Below, in pieces: positions 1 through 10,247 of a stretch of DNA of 64,000 bases (positions are counted from its first letter, which is position 1; each line of letters starts with the position of its first letter). A program made the position numbers and the translations under genes. The DNA comes from Skeletonema tropicum (lineage: Eukaryota > Bacillariophyta > Thalassiosirophyceae > Thalassiosirales > Thalassiosiraceae), in NCBI GenBank assembly GCA_037178625.1, contig CM074133.1:186001-250000 (forward strand). Direction: 5' to 3'. The notes under the pieces were generated by a model that saw nothing but the letters and a program-made list of their open reading frames with translations, ran no database searches and had not been told where the DNA came from.

Positions 1-744
1 ATCCATTCCTGTTTGTGACATGAAAGGATTATCCGGCCCTTCCAAAAGACTTTTCGCTACGTTCAGGTTTAGAGGAATAAACATTATCAACACCTACGAA
101 GAGTTGAATTGCGTGAAGACCCCTCCATCTTGTCAATTTTGACAATCCACGGAAGTCGTGCTTGGGACCTTTGTCGCTGCGGCCTTCCGTTTAGTGAAGA
201 TTCGGCTTCTCATTATGAGCAGGAACTCAGTCTACGTTGTCTGCTTTAAGTTGTATTTATGCTCAAACTGGTACTGACCTAAAGCAAATGGAGTGATCAA
301 CGGAGTGAAGAGTGACAGTGCGAGTGCATTCTCTCGTAGCCAGTTTGAATCTCTAGGGTTGGTAGCAGTATAAGCAGCAGTGATTCAAGCTCTGCTGAAC
401 GTCAATGGCGCAGCGATAATAGTTTTGATGGCAGCTTTGCAGAGGCGATAGCGATTGATGGGCTTCTTCATGATAGACACTAAAATAAATGGAGGACAAG
501 GCAAAGTCGTCGCAGATATTTTCTGAAATTGAGTCAATAGTGATGCTTGGGAAGTATCTTGGTCTTCGGAAATACCTGAGGAGGAAGATGGTCACGAGAC
601 ATCGGAACTCTTCAAGCTACTTCTTCATCAGGTTTCATATTCTTCAGAGGATTCCTTGGCTCTAGGTTCGATACTATGAATTCTGGAAACACTCTCCTTG
701 AAAACACCGTAGCTTGATGTAGAGATGTAATTCTTTCTTATCAT
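1..744. other. stretch without recognisable gene
   Basis: Only short chance reading frames are visible on either strand and none looks like a known family. If the right end at about 6.17 kb belongs to an element that starts left of the window, this stretch lies inside that Helitron-like element. Confidence 0.4.
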
Positions 745-1133
745 TTAGTAACTATTGATGTGTACTATTTCCTTTGCAACTTTTGTGCCGTATGAAAAGC
801 TTTCGTCTTCATTGCCTTCAAAAGTAAGACCTTCCCATCGAAATAATGTATGAGAGAGGGGCGAAGGTGAGTTCCACCTGGAAGAAGGAATGGGGGCAAT
901 GCCCGCAGCCCGCAGTATAGAAAACGCACGAAACTTGCACGACGAAAAAGTGCACGACATCTGAAAACCTCCATTATAGGTGACATGTTTCTTCATCACG
1001 AGAAATATTCTCCCTTTGTTGTATCCTTTATTGATTGTCGTTAATTTGTCATGTTGCCGCGATTGATAATAAATTTGTCTTGAAGACAAATTTATTTTCC
1101 ATGCAAGTTGTGAATATCGCATTGTATCGTCCA

Positions 1134-2179
1134 CTAGGCAAAATAATCGCGTGGCAATTGGTATTCTTTCTTCGTTTCTTTCCATTTTTTGTTTGGGCTG
1201 GTTATGATTTCGGTGATGCGGTTCGTCAGGTCCTCTCTATTCTTTATTAAAGTACCACTCACTGCCTTTTGATAAGTTGTTTTCGTCATTTCATCAAGCT
1301 TTCTTTTGTTGTATCTTGTCTTGGTTTCTTCTGCCTTGCCGTCAAGGTACTTGACCCATTTGTCCCGCTTCTTGAAGAGTTTGCAGAGTTGGCCATCTTG
1401 GTTCGTCTTGCAATTGTGTAACCGTTCTACAGACACGCTCGGCCCTGTCCAATAAATCGCACTATCCGTCGGGTGCATAACATTTTTGGAACCAAGTGTT
1501 TTGCCCCTGCTGGTAGCAACGTATCCTGTCCCAAGGCACTGGCTTCTCTCCCAGAGCTCATCTGACGGATCTATCACCATGCGATTCCATCGATCGTCCT
1601 TGCCGAACCCGGCCTCCATGCCCTGGCAGCGGTGTATTGTGATTGCGAATGCAATTTGCAGGGGCATGAACGTGGCAGTACAGCATCCCTTGTTGCAGAT
1701 GTGAGTGTAGGGTGGTATTGGCACGTGCTGAGTGGAGTGGTGGAGTGGAGTGATTGCAAATTTGTGTAAAGAGGGATGATTGATCAGTGCCATGCTATAT
1801 TTCGAATTCAAGAATACATTTCTACATTCACTCACCGTTGGATTCTTTTTGTCCCAGGGTTCAATGCCTTGCCGCGGTTTGAAGAATGGGAAATCAACGA
1901 CTATATACTTTGGGAGGGATTCAACACCATTTGTGTTTGGTCCTACGGAGTCCTGCTCGTCATAAACGATGTCAATCACCTTCCCAATCGCTCCAACGTA
2001 CAGGCCAGAGTTCGGATCAATGTTCGCTGTCTCCAGGCACACGTGCACACCAACGGAAACGTCTAAAGTGTACAACATCTTTTTGCCGAAGAAATGCAAC
2101 TGGTACACAGTGGGATTGCCAACCATGTTGCTCTTGAATTGGCATCTGAGCCGTGCTACCGGTACTGACAGCCGTTTCT
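1134..2179 (-). pseudogene. PIF1/Helitron-type helicase, C-terminal fragment (copy 1)
   Basis: The product resembles the C-terminal part of PIF1-like / Helitron RepHel helicases. It has a beta-rich segment with NSGLYVGAIGKV and LPKYIVVDFP, then FMPLQIAFAITIHRCQGMEA (helicase motif V-like) and GYVATSRGKTLG (motif VI-like). The Walker A/B half and any Rep domain are absent. A probable intron lies at 1728-1835 (GTGAGT donor, CTCAG acceptor). Splicing joins ...NPT to HVPIPPY, although the frame is also open through the intron. The basic, Lys-rich C-terminus ends at 1134. The 5' side starts at the border of the tandem duplication, so no true start is present. I read it as a broken transposon gene. 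The family assignment is from motifs only. Confidence 0.65.
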
Positions 2180-2315
2180 GACGAGAAATATTCTCCCTTT
2201 GTTGTATCCTTTATTGATTGTCGTTAATTTGTCATAATGCTCGATTGAAAATAAATTTGTCTTGAAGACAAATTTATTTTCCATGCAAGTTGTGAATATT
2301 GCATTGTATCGTCCA

Positions 2316-2909
2316 CTAGGCAAAATAATCGCGTGGCAATTGGTATTCTTTCTTCGCTTCTTTCCATTTTTTGTTTGGGTTGGTTATGATTTCGGTGATG
2401 CGGTTTGTCAGGTCCTCTCTATTCTTTATTAAAGTACCACTCACTGCCTTTTGGTAAGTCGTTTTCGTCATTTTGTCGAGCTTTCTCTTGTTGTATCTTG
2501 TCTTGGTTTCTTCTGCCTTGCCGTCAAGGTACTTGACCCATTTGTCCCGCTTCTTGAAGAGTTTGCAGAGTTGGCCATCTTGGTTCGTCTTGCAATTGTG
2601 TAACCGTTCTACAGACACGCTCGGCCCTGTCCAATAAATCGCACTATCCGTCGGGTGCATAACATTTTTGGAACCAAGTGTTTTGCCCCTGCTGGTAGCA
2701 ACGTATCCTGTCCCAAGGCACTGGCTTCTCTCCCAGAGCTCATCTGACGGATCTATCACCATGCGATTCCATCGATCGTCCTTGCCGAACCCGGCCTCCA
2801 TGCCCTGGCAGCGGTGTATTGTGATTGCGAATGCAATTTGCAGGGGCATGAACGTGGCAGTACAGCATCCTTTGTTGCAGATGTGAGTGTAGGGTGGTAT
2901 TGGCACGTG
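2316..2909 (-). pseudogene. PIF1/Helitron-type helicase, C-terminal exon (copy 2)
   Basis: This is a near-identical second copy of the downstream helicase exon, from HVPIPPY through the HRCQGMEA and VATSRGKTLG motifs to the Lys-rich end. The upstream helicase exon is missing because the duplicated segment stops at 3027. The intron and its donor (near 3017) are kept, so the only exon that could be spliced onto it is the unrelated ORF at 3017-3839. That splice would put the helicase exon out of frame. It therefore looks non-functional as a helicase, but it may form the tail of a chimeric transcript. Confidence 0.6.
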
Positions 2910-3013
2910 CTGAGTGGAGTGGTGGAGTGGAGTGATTACAAATTTGTGTAAAGAGGGATGATTGATCAGTGCCATGCTATATTTCGAATTCAAGAATACA
3001 TTTCTACATTCAC

Positions 3014-4682
3014 TCACCGTTGGATTCCCTTTTCCGACAGCTCTCCCAACATAGATCCAATAGTTCCAGACGCTTTTGTGTTCTGTGGAATTTCTCCAAC
3101 TCCAACTGGCCGAGCTGCATTGCCATTATTGCTACGAAATACACCAGCATCGTCTGCTTCCAAGGGGGCGTTATCAACATTACCAACACCCATATTGGTG
3201 CCATCATTATCACGTTCTCCTGACAGTCTAGCAACCGAAGTAGCATTACGACACGGATAATCCTTCACGGTAGAACCAGAAGACTCATGAAACAGGCGGT
3301 CGAGACAGCTGCGCGGAAGTCTACTGGTAGACGGAGAATCATATAAATGATCGCGAATGGTTTGGCGGCCCACAAGACTGCGATCTTCTGAGCAGCGGCG
3401 ATATGCGCGAACAGTAGCAGGTTGTTCCCCAGCATGATACAGCAACGCCGGAAGATTAGTTGGGTCAACTGCTGACTCCTCATCAGAAGGAGTAGACGCT
3501 GGTATGTCCGTTTCAGACGGATGATGAGTATTCACTGGAGTTGCGGCACTACCATTGCTCTCTTTAGGGCACTGCTGTTCGATGTCATAATTTTTTGATG
3601 ATTGCTTTAACTTTAACAAAGAACTCGCCTGCTCGACAACGTCATAATCATTATTATTATCGCATGATCTCCATGATTTGCATGATGCATCAAATGCTTC
3701 TGCCTGCTCAAAGTTAGTGCATCTAACATGAGCGGGAGAGATGCAATCGCCTTGCTTTGTCTGCAGAAGAGGTATATCATGCTCGTTCTTGTTGTTGTCG
3801 ACAACATCTTTTTTGTTGCCCGCTGTCACACCGCCATTGCTGAAGTAAATGAAAATAGGGATAAGTAAGGATAAGTGATTAGTTTTTGACATGACGACAT
3901 TCATATGGGAGAAACAATACCAGTTCAAGTTTAAAATAAATTTGCATACATCACAATTTTATTTTTGGCATGAACTCTATGGAAGGTTAATACCACACAG
4001 CAAAAAGCGACTTAAATGTAGATGAATGAGCGATCCTTTCTATGTTCGTACGATCACTCTACGTAATGTTTTACGCAGTGTTAAGCGTTTCGCTTATACA
4101 TGAAATTCTGAATCACATAAGACGCTTCTTCCAATTTCAGCTCATCTTAACAATACACTTTCGGACTTACCCATTAGACAATATGCTGGAACACTCTGGA
4201 GCAGCCAACGACTGCAAGTTATGACTGTTATTTACACAACGGCCATAATTCATTATTCCAGCTTTGCTTTCTGCATCCGATTTGTAGAACTGAGCCGAGC
4301 TTGAACCGTTACAGGTAACGTTGCGATTGGAAATGACATTGTAAGCGATAGATAATTGTTCCTGTCTGGTGCGATATAGATCCATTACGCATCCTAGCTC
4401 AGACAATACATGTTTTAGTTCACGCATATTGCAAGAGGAAAGAACAAGCCTCAGAAGAGTATGTGGATCAGTAGAGTGTTCGAAGCATGGATTGCGCGAT
4501 GATTGTAATTCTACTATTTCGCGGATGATATGATCGCCTACACGCACTTTCGGCCATTGGACTTTGTAAATTATTTGACGAATAGACAGAAATGAGCATC
4601 TAACACCCTTCCGAGCGCTCTTGCTGTTCACGTCGGAAGAGGATGGTTGCTGTTGCTGCGCTTTCTCTCTTGAAGTGTGCAT
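3014..4682 (-). CDS. hypothetical two-exon gene fused to a helicase intron donor
   Basis: I do not recognise this gene. Exon 1 (4682-4171) starts at a real ATG and ends ...SSILSNG with a GTAAGT donor. Exon 2 begins at 3839 after TTACTTCAG and stays in frame (phase 2 join). It then runs Ser/Asn/Asp-rich and hydrophilic to about 3017, where the sequence becomes the helicase fragment's GTGAGT donor. The exon 2 frame closes with TGA just inside that donor. Exon 1 has a basic segment near its start followed by a Leu-rich, probably helical region (HTLLRLVLSSCNMRELKHVL). The gene was probably truncated when the 1.18-kb helicase segment duplicated into it. The product would be about 440 residues if both exons are used. 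No function can be assigned. Confidence 0.45.
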
Positions 4683-4733
4683 ATTTTATACGGTCAATTT
4701 TGTTCGTGGTTTGGTTATGCCGGTCCGTAATGG

Positions 4734-5033
4734 TCACATATTTAAGATATTGATTTGCGTGCGAGGAATGTCATACGCAAGCCACTCATTATTATTTATG
4801 CACTCTTCTAATTGCATGTGGTGTTCCGTAGCATGATAGTCGATGAGTGGCTGCGCAGAAAAGTCACGGATGGCGACATGTTCTTCCTGCCAGCAGAGAA
4901 GCTGACACGTTGAAGTTAGGAGAGGAACAAGTGACGTCATATATTTGAGAATATGTAAAACGCGATCGGTATAAAGTACTGTCAAACGCGATCGGTAAAT
5001 TATTTCGTCAAAAAGCCAACTCGGTTTTTGCAT
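4734..5033 (-). CDS. hypothetical short ORF
   Basis: This open frame of 99 codons lies directly upstream of the two-exon gene on the same strand. The second half (QPLIDYHATEHHMQLEECIN) looks more like coding sequence than chance, and a possible acceptor (GTGTCAG) precedes LLCWQEEH. It could be a 5' exon of the downstream gene with a lost connection, or chance. No domain is recognised. Confidence 0.2.
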   Translation of the reverse strand: MQKPSWLFDEIIYRSRLTVLYTDRVLHILKYMTSLVPLLTSTCQLLCWQEEHVAIRDFSAQPLIDYHATEHHMQLEECINNNEWLAYDIPRTQINILNM

Positions 5034-5950
5034 GATCGATGATCGTGCAGAAAAAGAGAAAAAGATGCCACCACAATGGCCTACAATGGCACCCCTAGTA
5101 TGGCCGCCTATCTCAGTCCATGAGTATATTTCATAAGGTATCGATGGCCCATCCCTTAAACGACATTATGGCGATTTTTTCGCAGCAGTGTGGCGTTTCG
5201 GCTGCTGTAGGGGTGGAGATAATATCATTGCAATCCACTTCATTGAGATTTGAAATGAAAACAACCACCTTCCCTGCACCCATCGAAGATGATAAACATC
5301 TATAGGCACTACCCCTCCGCTACCCATCGCCGATGATAATATGAAGTGAGATTCTGGTTGCTCGTAATGACCATTAAAGCCCCCCCACACCTCCAAAATA
5401 CCAAGGACACAAGATGTGCACAAAATTGCATAAATAATTTGACACTCTAACACAACAATAAGCCTGTAGACGGCGGATCGAGCGGCTCTAAAGACCGCAA
5501 CTCATCAACATTATTATATATAAGAAGTGTCGGCTATTTATTGTCCATAATATTGCAATAGGCTGGATAAAAATAGCAACATCATAGACAGAAATGACAT
5601 TTATGTAGCATGTATTAGTCATTTATTTATGCAGTGTAGACAGTTGTAATAATAAAACCCTGCGGCTGAATAGTTGCAAAGGGTGTTGTCTGCGATATAG
5701 TTCACTGGATATTACTATTGGTAGGGTTTGTGCAACGTGGTGGCTATGAGAGTAGCGGCTATGATGTTAGATACTGACTGTCGAACGAAAAAACATGCAT
5801 GCATGCAGTTGTGCTCGGAAAGCGCGCTGCACTTTTTCGTTAGCTGCTATCAAAATCTTATGCATCTACGATGCAATTTTGCTTGGAACGGCTCTAAGTA
5901 AGTAAGTGAGTATGTACTATAAAACGTTTCTGTTATAAGAATGTTATTAA
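5034..5950. other. stretch without recognisable gene
   Basis: No convincing coding region is seen. The sequence is A+T-rich with scattered short ORFs on both strands. It most likely is the non-coding 3' side of Helitron-like element C, whose right end follows at about 6.17 kb. Confidence 0.35.
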
Positions 5951-6176
5951 ACAAGCATTGCAGAGCAACTTTATAGACGGATACATTGCAAAAAAAAATC
6001 CAACACGAAATCCACAGAATAATTTTGTCATCATGACACATTTATGTTACAACAACAAGCATTGCAGAGCAAATTTATAGACGGGTACATTGCACAAAAA
6101 AAAAACAGGCCCCGAGGGCCCGCGCCGCACTACACACCATACACAACATGCAGTCACAAATCGCCGCGCGCACCAT
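5951..6176. mobile_element. right end of Helitron-like element C
   Basis: Two direct copies of a subterminal motif (CATTGCAGAGCAACTTTAT and a variant) lie at about 5956 and 6059. They are followed at 6107 by CAGGCCCCGAGGGCCCGCG and about 50 nt of end sequence. The same order (two motifs, then CAGGCCCCGAGGGCCCGCG, then about 65 nt) ends elements A and B. Left of about 6176 the reverse transcriptase frame is lost, so this end is inserted in the retrotransposon. The left end is not in the window, so the helicase fragments at 1.1-3.0 kb are probably inside this element. Confidence 0.65.
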
Positions 6177-7490
6177 TTCATATGACGGATATGCTAGGAT
6201 TACGTCCCGTGCAATAATTTTCTTGATCTCTTCAAACGCTTCTTGGTGAATGCTGTCCCAATGCCAAGGCTTAGGCGCTTTACGTTGCGTCCCATCTTTC
6301 TTTTTCTTTTTTGAAAGCTTGGTAGATCCACATTCCGCTACGAGATCAGTGAGCGGAGCAAGAAGATCCGTACGTCGATGCCAAAGGTCTCGATAGTACT
6401 GAATTATTCCGAGGATGCGTCGTAATTCTTTGACGTTTTTCGGCGGCTGAAGAGCCAGAATTGCGTTGACTTTGCTCACTTGAGGTTTAATTCCCTCCCG
6501 TGACAGAGTATACCCAAGATACTCGACCTCTTCGGCAGCAAAGTTACATTTGGCAGCGTTAACTTGCAGACCTGCGTCACGCAATCTTTGAAGAACTGTA
6601 TCTAGTTTCTCCAGATGGTCCTCGAAGGTACCAGCGGTGATGAGCAACAAATCATCAATGTATGCTCTTACATATTCCAAATCGTGGAATAGACCGTTCA
6701 TTTTCGATTGAAAGATGTCTGGACTACAGGCGACCCCCATAGGTAGACGTTTGTAACGATAAAGACCCCATGGAAACACGATAGTGCAAATATCCATGGT
6801 TGCTGGGTCCAACCTAAGGTGATAGTATCCCATATTAAGGTCAATCGCTGTGGCCCATTGAAAGTCCTCGATCTCCTGCAACGTCTGCGCAATCTTCGGC
6901 AACGGATAAGGCTTGCGAATCAGGCGTGCATTGAGAGCGCGGAAGTCCGTAAGGAAGCGGACTGTACCATTTGCTTTTGGTATGACGAAGGAGGGGGCTC
7001 CCCATTCGCTTTGCTCAATTGGTTCTAAGACACCAATGTCTATGAGTCTTTTTAGTTCTTTTTTGATTGTATCCCTGTGAATTCGAGGAACGGGAAAGGC
7101 CCGACCTCGGAATGGCTTTGCTCCTGGCTTCAGCTCAAAATTCACGAATTCTTTGTCCCATGTCCCCAATTTGCCTTCAAACATTGACTCATGGCGAGTC
7201 AATACTTTGAGGAGAGCTTCTTTCTGGCTATTGGTGAGGTTTGGGCAGTTTTCTTCGACCACTTTAGGCAGGTCTGCCTTTTCGTACTTGGCGTCTAATA
7301 TCTTGACGACTCTTTCTGTTGCCTGTTTGGTTGAGGATGGTTCCATTGCCTCATTGTAGGTGTTGAAAAGATCGCGTCTAGATTGTAGCTCTTCGTTCGA
7401 CTTCATTGGTGTCTGGATTCCATCGAGTGTTAATACTCGGTTTTCGAAATCCAAGAGTGCATTCCAACGGGCCAACGTCTCTATCCCTAC
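6176..7490 (-). pseudogene. Ty3/gypsy-type reverse transcriptase (interrupted pol)
   Basis: This encodes a reverse transcriptase of Ty3/gypsy type. From the N-terminus it shows the end of a retropepsin domain (GIETLARWNALLDFENRVLT), a linker, then RT motifs: ELKRLIDIGVLEPIEQSEWG, SFVIPKANGTVRFLTDFRAL, ATAIDLNMGYYHLRL, LPMGVACSPDIFQ and the catalytic YIDD box in RAYIDDLLLIT. The connection to RNase H follows (ILGIIQYYRDLW, AFEEIKKIIARDVILAYPSY). The frame stops there because the right end of Helitron-like element C is inserted. RNase H and integrase are therefore not in the window. At 7490 the frame meets the TNP2-like transposon. Its upstream half is found 8 kb away at 15.5-17.7 kb on the same strand. 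Confidence 0.9.
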
Positions 7491-7771
7491 AACTTGTATG
7501 CAATGCACACAACAACAGAAATAGGTTTCCCATGTTTTCTGATGCTTGGGTCTTGGTAGTATCCAGTGCAAAATTACGCACTGATGGCCGAGGGAAGTCA
7601 CGCTCACTTTGCCAAGCATGCCCTTGTGCCAATAGAAGATGTAAGTTATGCAGGACTGATGCAGTGCGCTTTTTTTTGAATCCATCACCAAAGGCAGTAA
7701 GCATGGCTGGGGCTATACCAGAGCAAATGGCATGCATTGTTTCTGGTGGCGTTGACCTATAGATAGTGTTG
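7491..7771 (-). pseudogene. TNP2-like transposase, downstream segment
   Basis: The frame reads IYRSTPPETMHAICSGIAPA and later ERDFPRPSVRNFALDTTKTQ and ENMGNLFLLLCALHT. TPPE.LH followed by a segment with ENMGNLF is the arrangement I know from TNP2-type (CACTA/Plavaka) transposases after their GD(I/T) motif. The upstream part of the same protein is at 11672-13378. The two are separated by Helitron-like element A. The frame ends abruptly at 7490 where retrotransposon pol begins, so the C-terminus is missing. The two halves are not in the same frame across the insertion point, so the gene was already damaged or has an unrecognised intron. Confidence 0.6.
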
Positions 7772-7799
7772 ATCGGCCCTCGGGGCCCCCGTTCATGGA

Positions 7800-8292
7800 G
7801 TGCAGAGCAGCGTAATAGGGGGCCGCAGGTGCCCTTCTATTACAGGTGGGAAAATTCATTATTTTTCACCCCCATTATTCTACAGAGTTATAGGTAGGAA
7901 TCAGTACATGTGTTTTTTAGTGAGAAGGTTTACTTTAGGGACACGTAGAGTCCTCGGTAGAGACTACCGGCGTAGGATCTGTATGTGTTCCTATGTAGAA
8001 AGCAAGAAGTACCTGTTGAAAGCGAGAAATTGACTGTACTAGATGCGCTTTTTGAGCATCTAAATCGGTCTGTACGAGAAAGAAATACAGGTTTTACACG
8101 GGCGTTAGTCGATTTAGTCTTTGTCTTTCTTCGTCGCGAGAAAATGTCTTTTTGTAAAACTGTGCTTGATATATCGAATCGTGCGCTTGCAGATGTTTTA
8201 CTGATCACCAGATGCAGACGCTTAATTGAGTTGTTGTATTCTTTGTGGTGAGAAAGTGTCTGTTTTGTAAAACTGTGCAGTGATCAATTTTA
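7800..8292. other. non-coding left part of Helitron-like element A
   Basis: Short ORFs occur on both strands but none is convincing. Two partial direct repeats with TTTGTAAAACTGTGC and a TGATCA/ATCACCAGATG block lie at about 8141-8215 and 8255-8310. A related GTAAAATTGTTCAGTGATC sequence occurs near 9379. The same arrangement is in copy B. Confidence 0.5.
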
Positions 8293-9347
8293 CTAATCAC
8301 CAGATGAAGATCCTGCGAAGTAATCACTTGGGATTTCATGATCCTTCTTCGCTTCTTTCCACTTCTTGTTCGGGTTGGTTATGATGTTGGTAATCCTGGT
8401 TGTCAGGTCTGTCCTGTCTTTGATGAAATTGCCCTTGATTGCTGCTGCGTACGATGTTTCTGTGATTTCTTCCAACTTTCTCTTGCTATACCTCGTCTTC
8501 GACTCTTCTGCCTTCCCCTCCAAGTATTTCACCCAATTTGCTCGCTTCTTGTACGATTCGCAGAACTGGCCATTTTGCTTTCTCTTGCAATTTTTTAATC
8601 GGTTCGTTGAAATGTTGCTTCCGGTCCAGTATATGGCACTGTCCGACGGGTATGCTTGATCTTTGGAGCCAAGTGTTTTGCCTCTGCTGGTAGCCACGTA
8701 CATTGTTCCAAGAAACTTGCTAATCTCCCACAACGATGGTCTCCTTTGTCGAATCCAGCTTCGAGTCCTTGACAGCGGTGGATGGTGATGGCGTAGGCAA
8801 TTTGCAATGGCATGAATAATGCGGTGCAGCATCCCCTGTTGCAAATCTGCTCGTAGGGTGGGATTGGCACGTCCTGTGCGCAATAAGTTGGGGTAGGATG
8901 CATTTGTATCAGTATGAAATGAGTTAGTAGTGTTTTCGCAGAGAGTGGCAATTGTCTTGTGTCTTTCGTGTGTCAACTTTTACTCACCGTTGGGTTGTTC
9001 TTGTCCCATGGGTCCTCGCCTGGTGGTGGTATGTATGTAGGGAAATCCACAACAATGTACTTCGGTAGGCTAACCTCACCTTTACCGTTTGGTCCAACGG
9101 AGCGATCCTTATCGTAAACGATCTCGACTACTACCCCAATAGCTGAGACGTACAATCCTGAGTTGGGATCGATGTTGGCTGACTCCAAGCAAACATGTGC
9201 ACCTACGCACACATCAAAGGTGTAGAATAGCCTCCTGCCGTAAAAGTGCGACTGGTATGCTGTGTTATTGCCCGCCATCCTGCTGCTGAATTGACACCTG
9301 AGCCTAGCTATTGGTACTTTCAGTCGTTCGTGTGTTTTGATCAGCAT
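8293..9347 (-). pseudogene. PIF1/Helitron-type helicase C-terminus in element A (frameshifted)
   Basis: The upstream exon (9347-8987) carries IARLRCQFSSRM, NSGLYVSAIGVV and LPKYIVVDFP. It is followed by a GTGAGT donor and an exon beginning with VPIPPYEQICN. That exon has FMPLQIAYAITIHRCQGLEA and YVATSRGKTLG and ends GSSSGD at 8293. Compared with copy B, about 35 nt near 8736 are replaced by 4 nt. The net 31-nt loss breaks the frame between the HRCQG and VATSRG motifs. The N-terminal helicase motifs (Walker A/B) and the Rep domain are absent, so even the unbroken form could not be a full helicase. It is related to, but clearly diverged from, the fragments at 1.1-3.0 kb. Confidence 0.7.
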
Positions 9348-9466
9348 GTCTACGTAGGCAGTTGCATTTGTTTATTAGGTAAAATTGTTCAGTGATCGAT
9401 TATACTAAAATGATTCAATAAGCAAGCGATACTTAGTGCGGCAGTGCACATGCACACAAAATAAAC

Positions 9467-10247
9467 TCACATGATAGTTGAATCAGGAGAGGCCTTCTCT
9501 CCGACAGGTACCGGTTTAGACTTTTTCGTGACAGCACCTTTCTCGGACAAATCCGGTTCATCATCATCTTGAACAGGTTGATCACGGGAGCCCGAATGAG
9601 TTTTGTCTTCAAGTACAAGTTTCCCGTTCTCATCACTGGTGTGAAGTTGAAGGTTGAAAAAAAAACTTGTAAGTAAAAAGGAAAGACAGAATTTGTAAAA
9701 CGGTACAATGAACAAAAATACCAAAATCATTGAACCACACGAAGGTTAACCTTCTCTCTTACCAAAAATGCTCACAATTTGAAGTGTACGGCGCTTGGCT
9801 TGTACCTCCTTTCTGAGCAATAGCGGCAAACATTAAGAAGTTGACCGCTGCAGACACCAGATCATCTTTGTCAGTAGAATCAGTCTTACCAACTGGGACA
9901 TTCGGGTAATGTTCAGACAGTTCATTCAGGATGTACTTGATTGACCCGACTTCAAAGACGGAAAGAGCAGAAAAGAGCAGTTGTTCCTTCTCCAACTTGG
10001 CAACGTCAAACCCATCGCCTAATGCAACAGACGCTAGCAGCAAGAAGATACGATCGTCGGTACGCACCAAACGCCAATTGATGTCTGTTACGCTCAATGC
10101 AATGACAGGAGCCGACGGTTTAGCGGCAGTCTTGACCCCTGACGAAGTAAGACGTGCATCGACATTGCTCCGATTCCGCACGGCACGGAAGCCCTTACCA
10201 TTACTACCAACGGTGGATATAACTGGATTTGTGTTGCCAAACTTCAT
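9467..10247 (-). CDS. hypothetical two-exon passenger gene of Helitron-like element A
   Basis: Exon 1 is 10247-9763 and exon 2 is 9635-9467. The donor is G|GTAAGAG and the acceptor CACACCAG, joined in phase 2 (…HFC|DENGK…), giving 217 residues. Exon 1 starts with a polar segment and then has a folded-looking core (VIALSVTDINWRLVRTDDRI, LFSALSVFEVGSIKYILNEL). Exon 2 is acidic, then Lys/Pro-rich, and looks disordered. I recognise no family. The same gene is in element B with only a few changes (for example IFLLLAS versus IFFLLAS) and an open frame in both exons. That suggests selection, a recent source, or both. It may be a captured host gene or an element-encoded accessory. Confidence 0.6.

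Larger units (their letters stand above)
998..3027. repeat. tandem duplication of a helicase segment (about 1.18 kb unit)
   Basis: Unit 1 runs from 998 to 2180. Unit 2 starts at 2181 and matches 998-1845 almost base for base until 3027, where the similarity stops inside the splice-donor region of the helicase. The offset is 1182-1183 bp. Differences are a handful of substitutions and a 1-nt indel, so the duplication looks young. Unit 2 is truncated and its upstream exon is replaced by an unrelated coding sequence. Confidence 0.9.

Noticed and set aside
745..1185. 146-codon minus-strand ORF
   Set aside because: It starts within the 3' flank of the helicase repeat and has no recognisable domain. 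The second part looks slightly coding, but no splice structure or family supports it.
1486..2181. Several plus-strand ORFs over the helicase fragment
   Set aside because: They are antisense shadows of the helicase frame and recur only because the segment is duplicated.
7406..7762. 118-codon plus-strand ORF
   Set aside because: It is antisense to both the transposase fragment and the pol frame, each of which has clear motifs.
7985..8251. 88-codon ORF (and its minus-strand partner) in Helitron-like element A
   Set aside because: It is conserved in B only because the whole element is. Both strands are open and neither has a domain.
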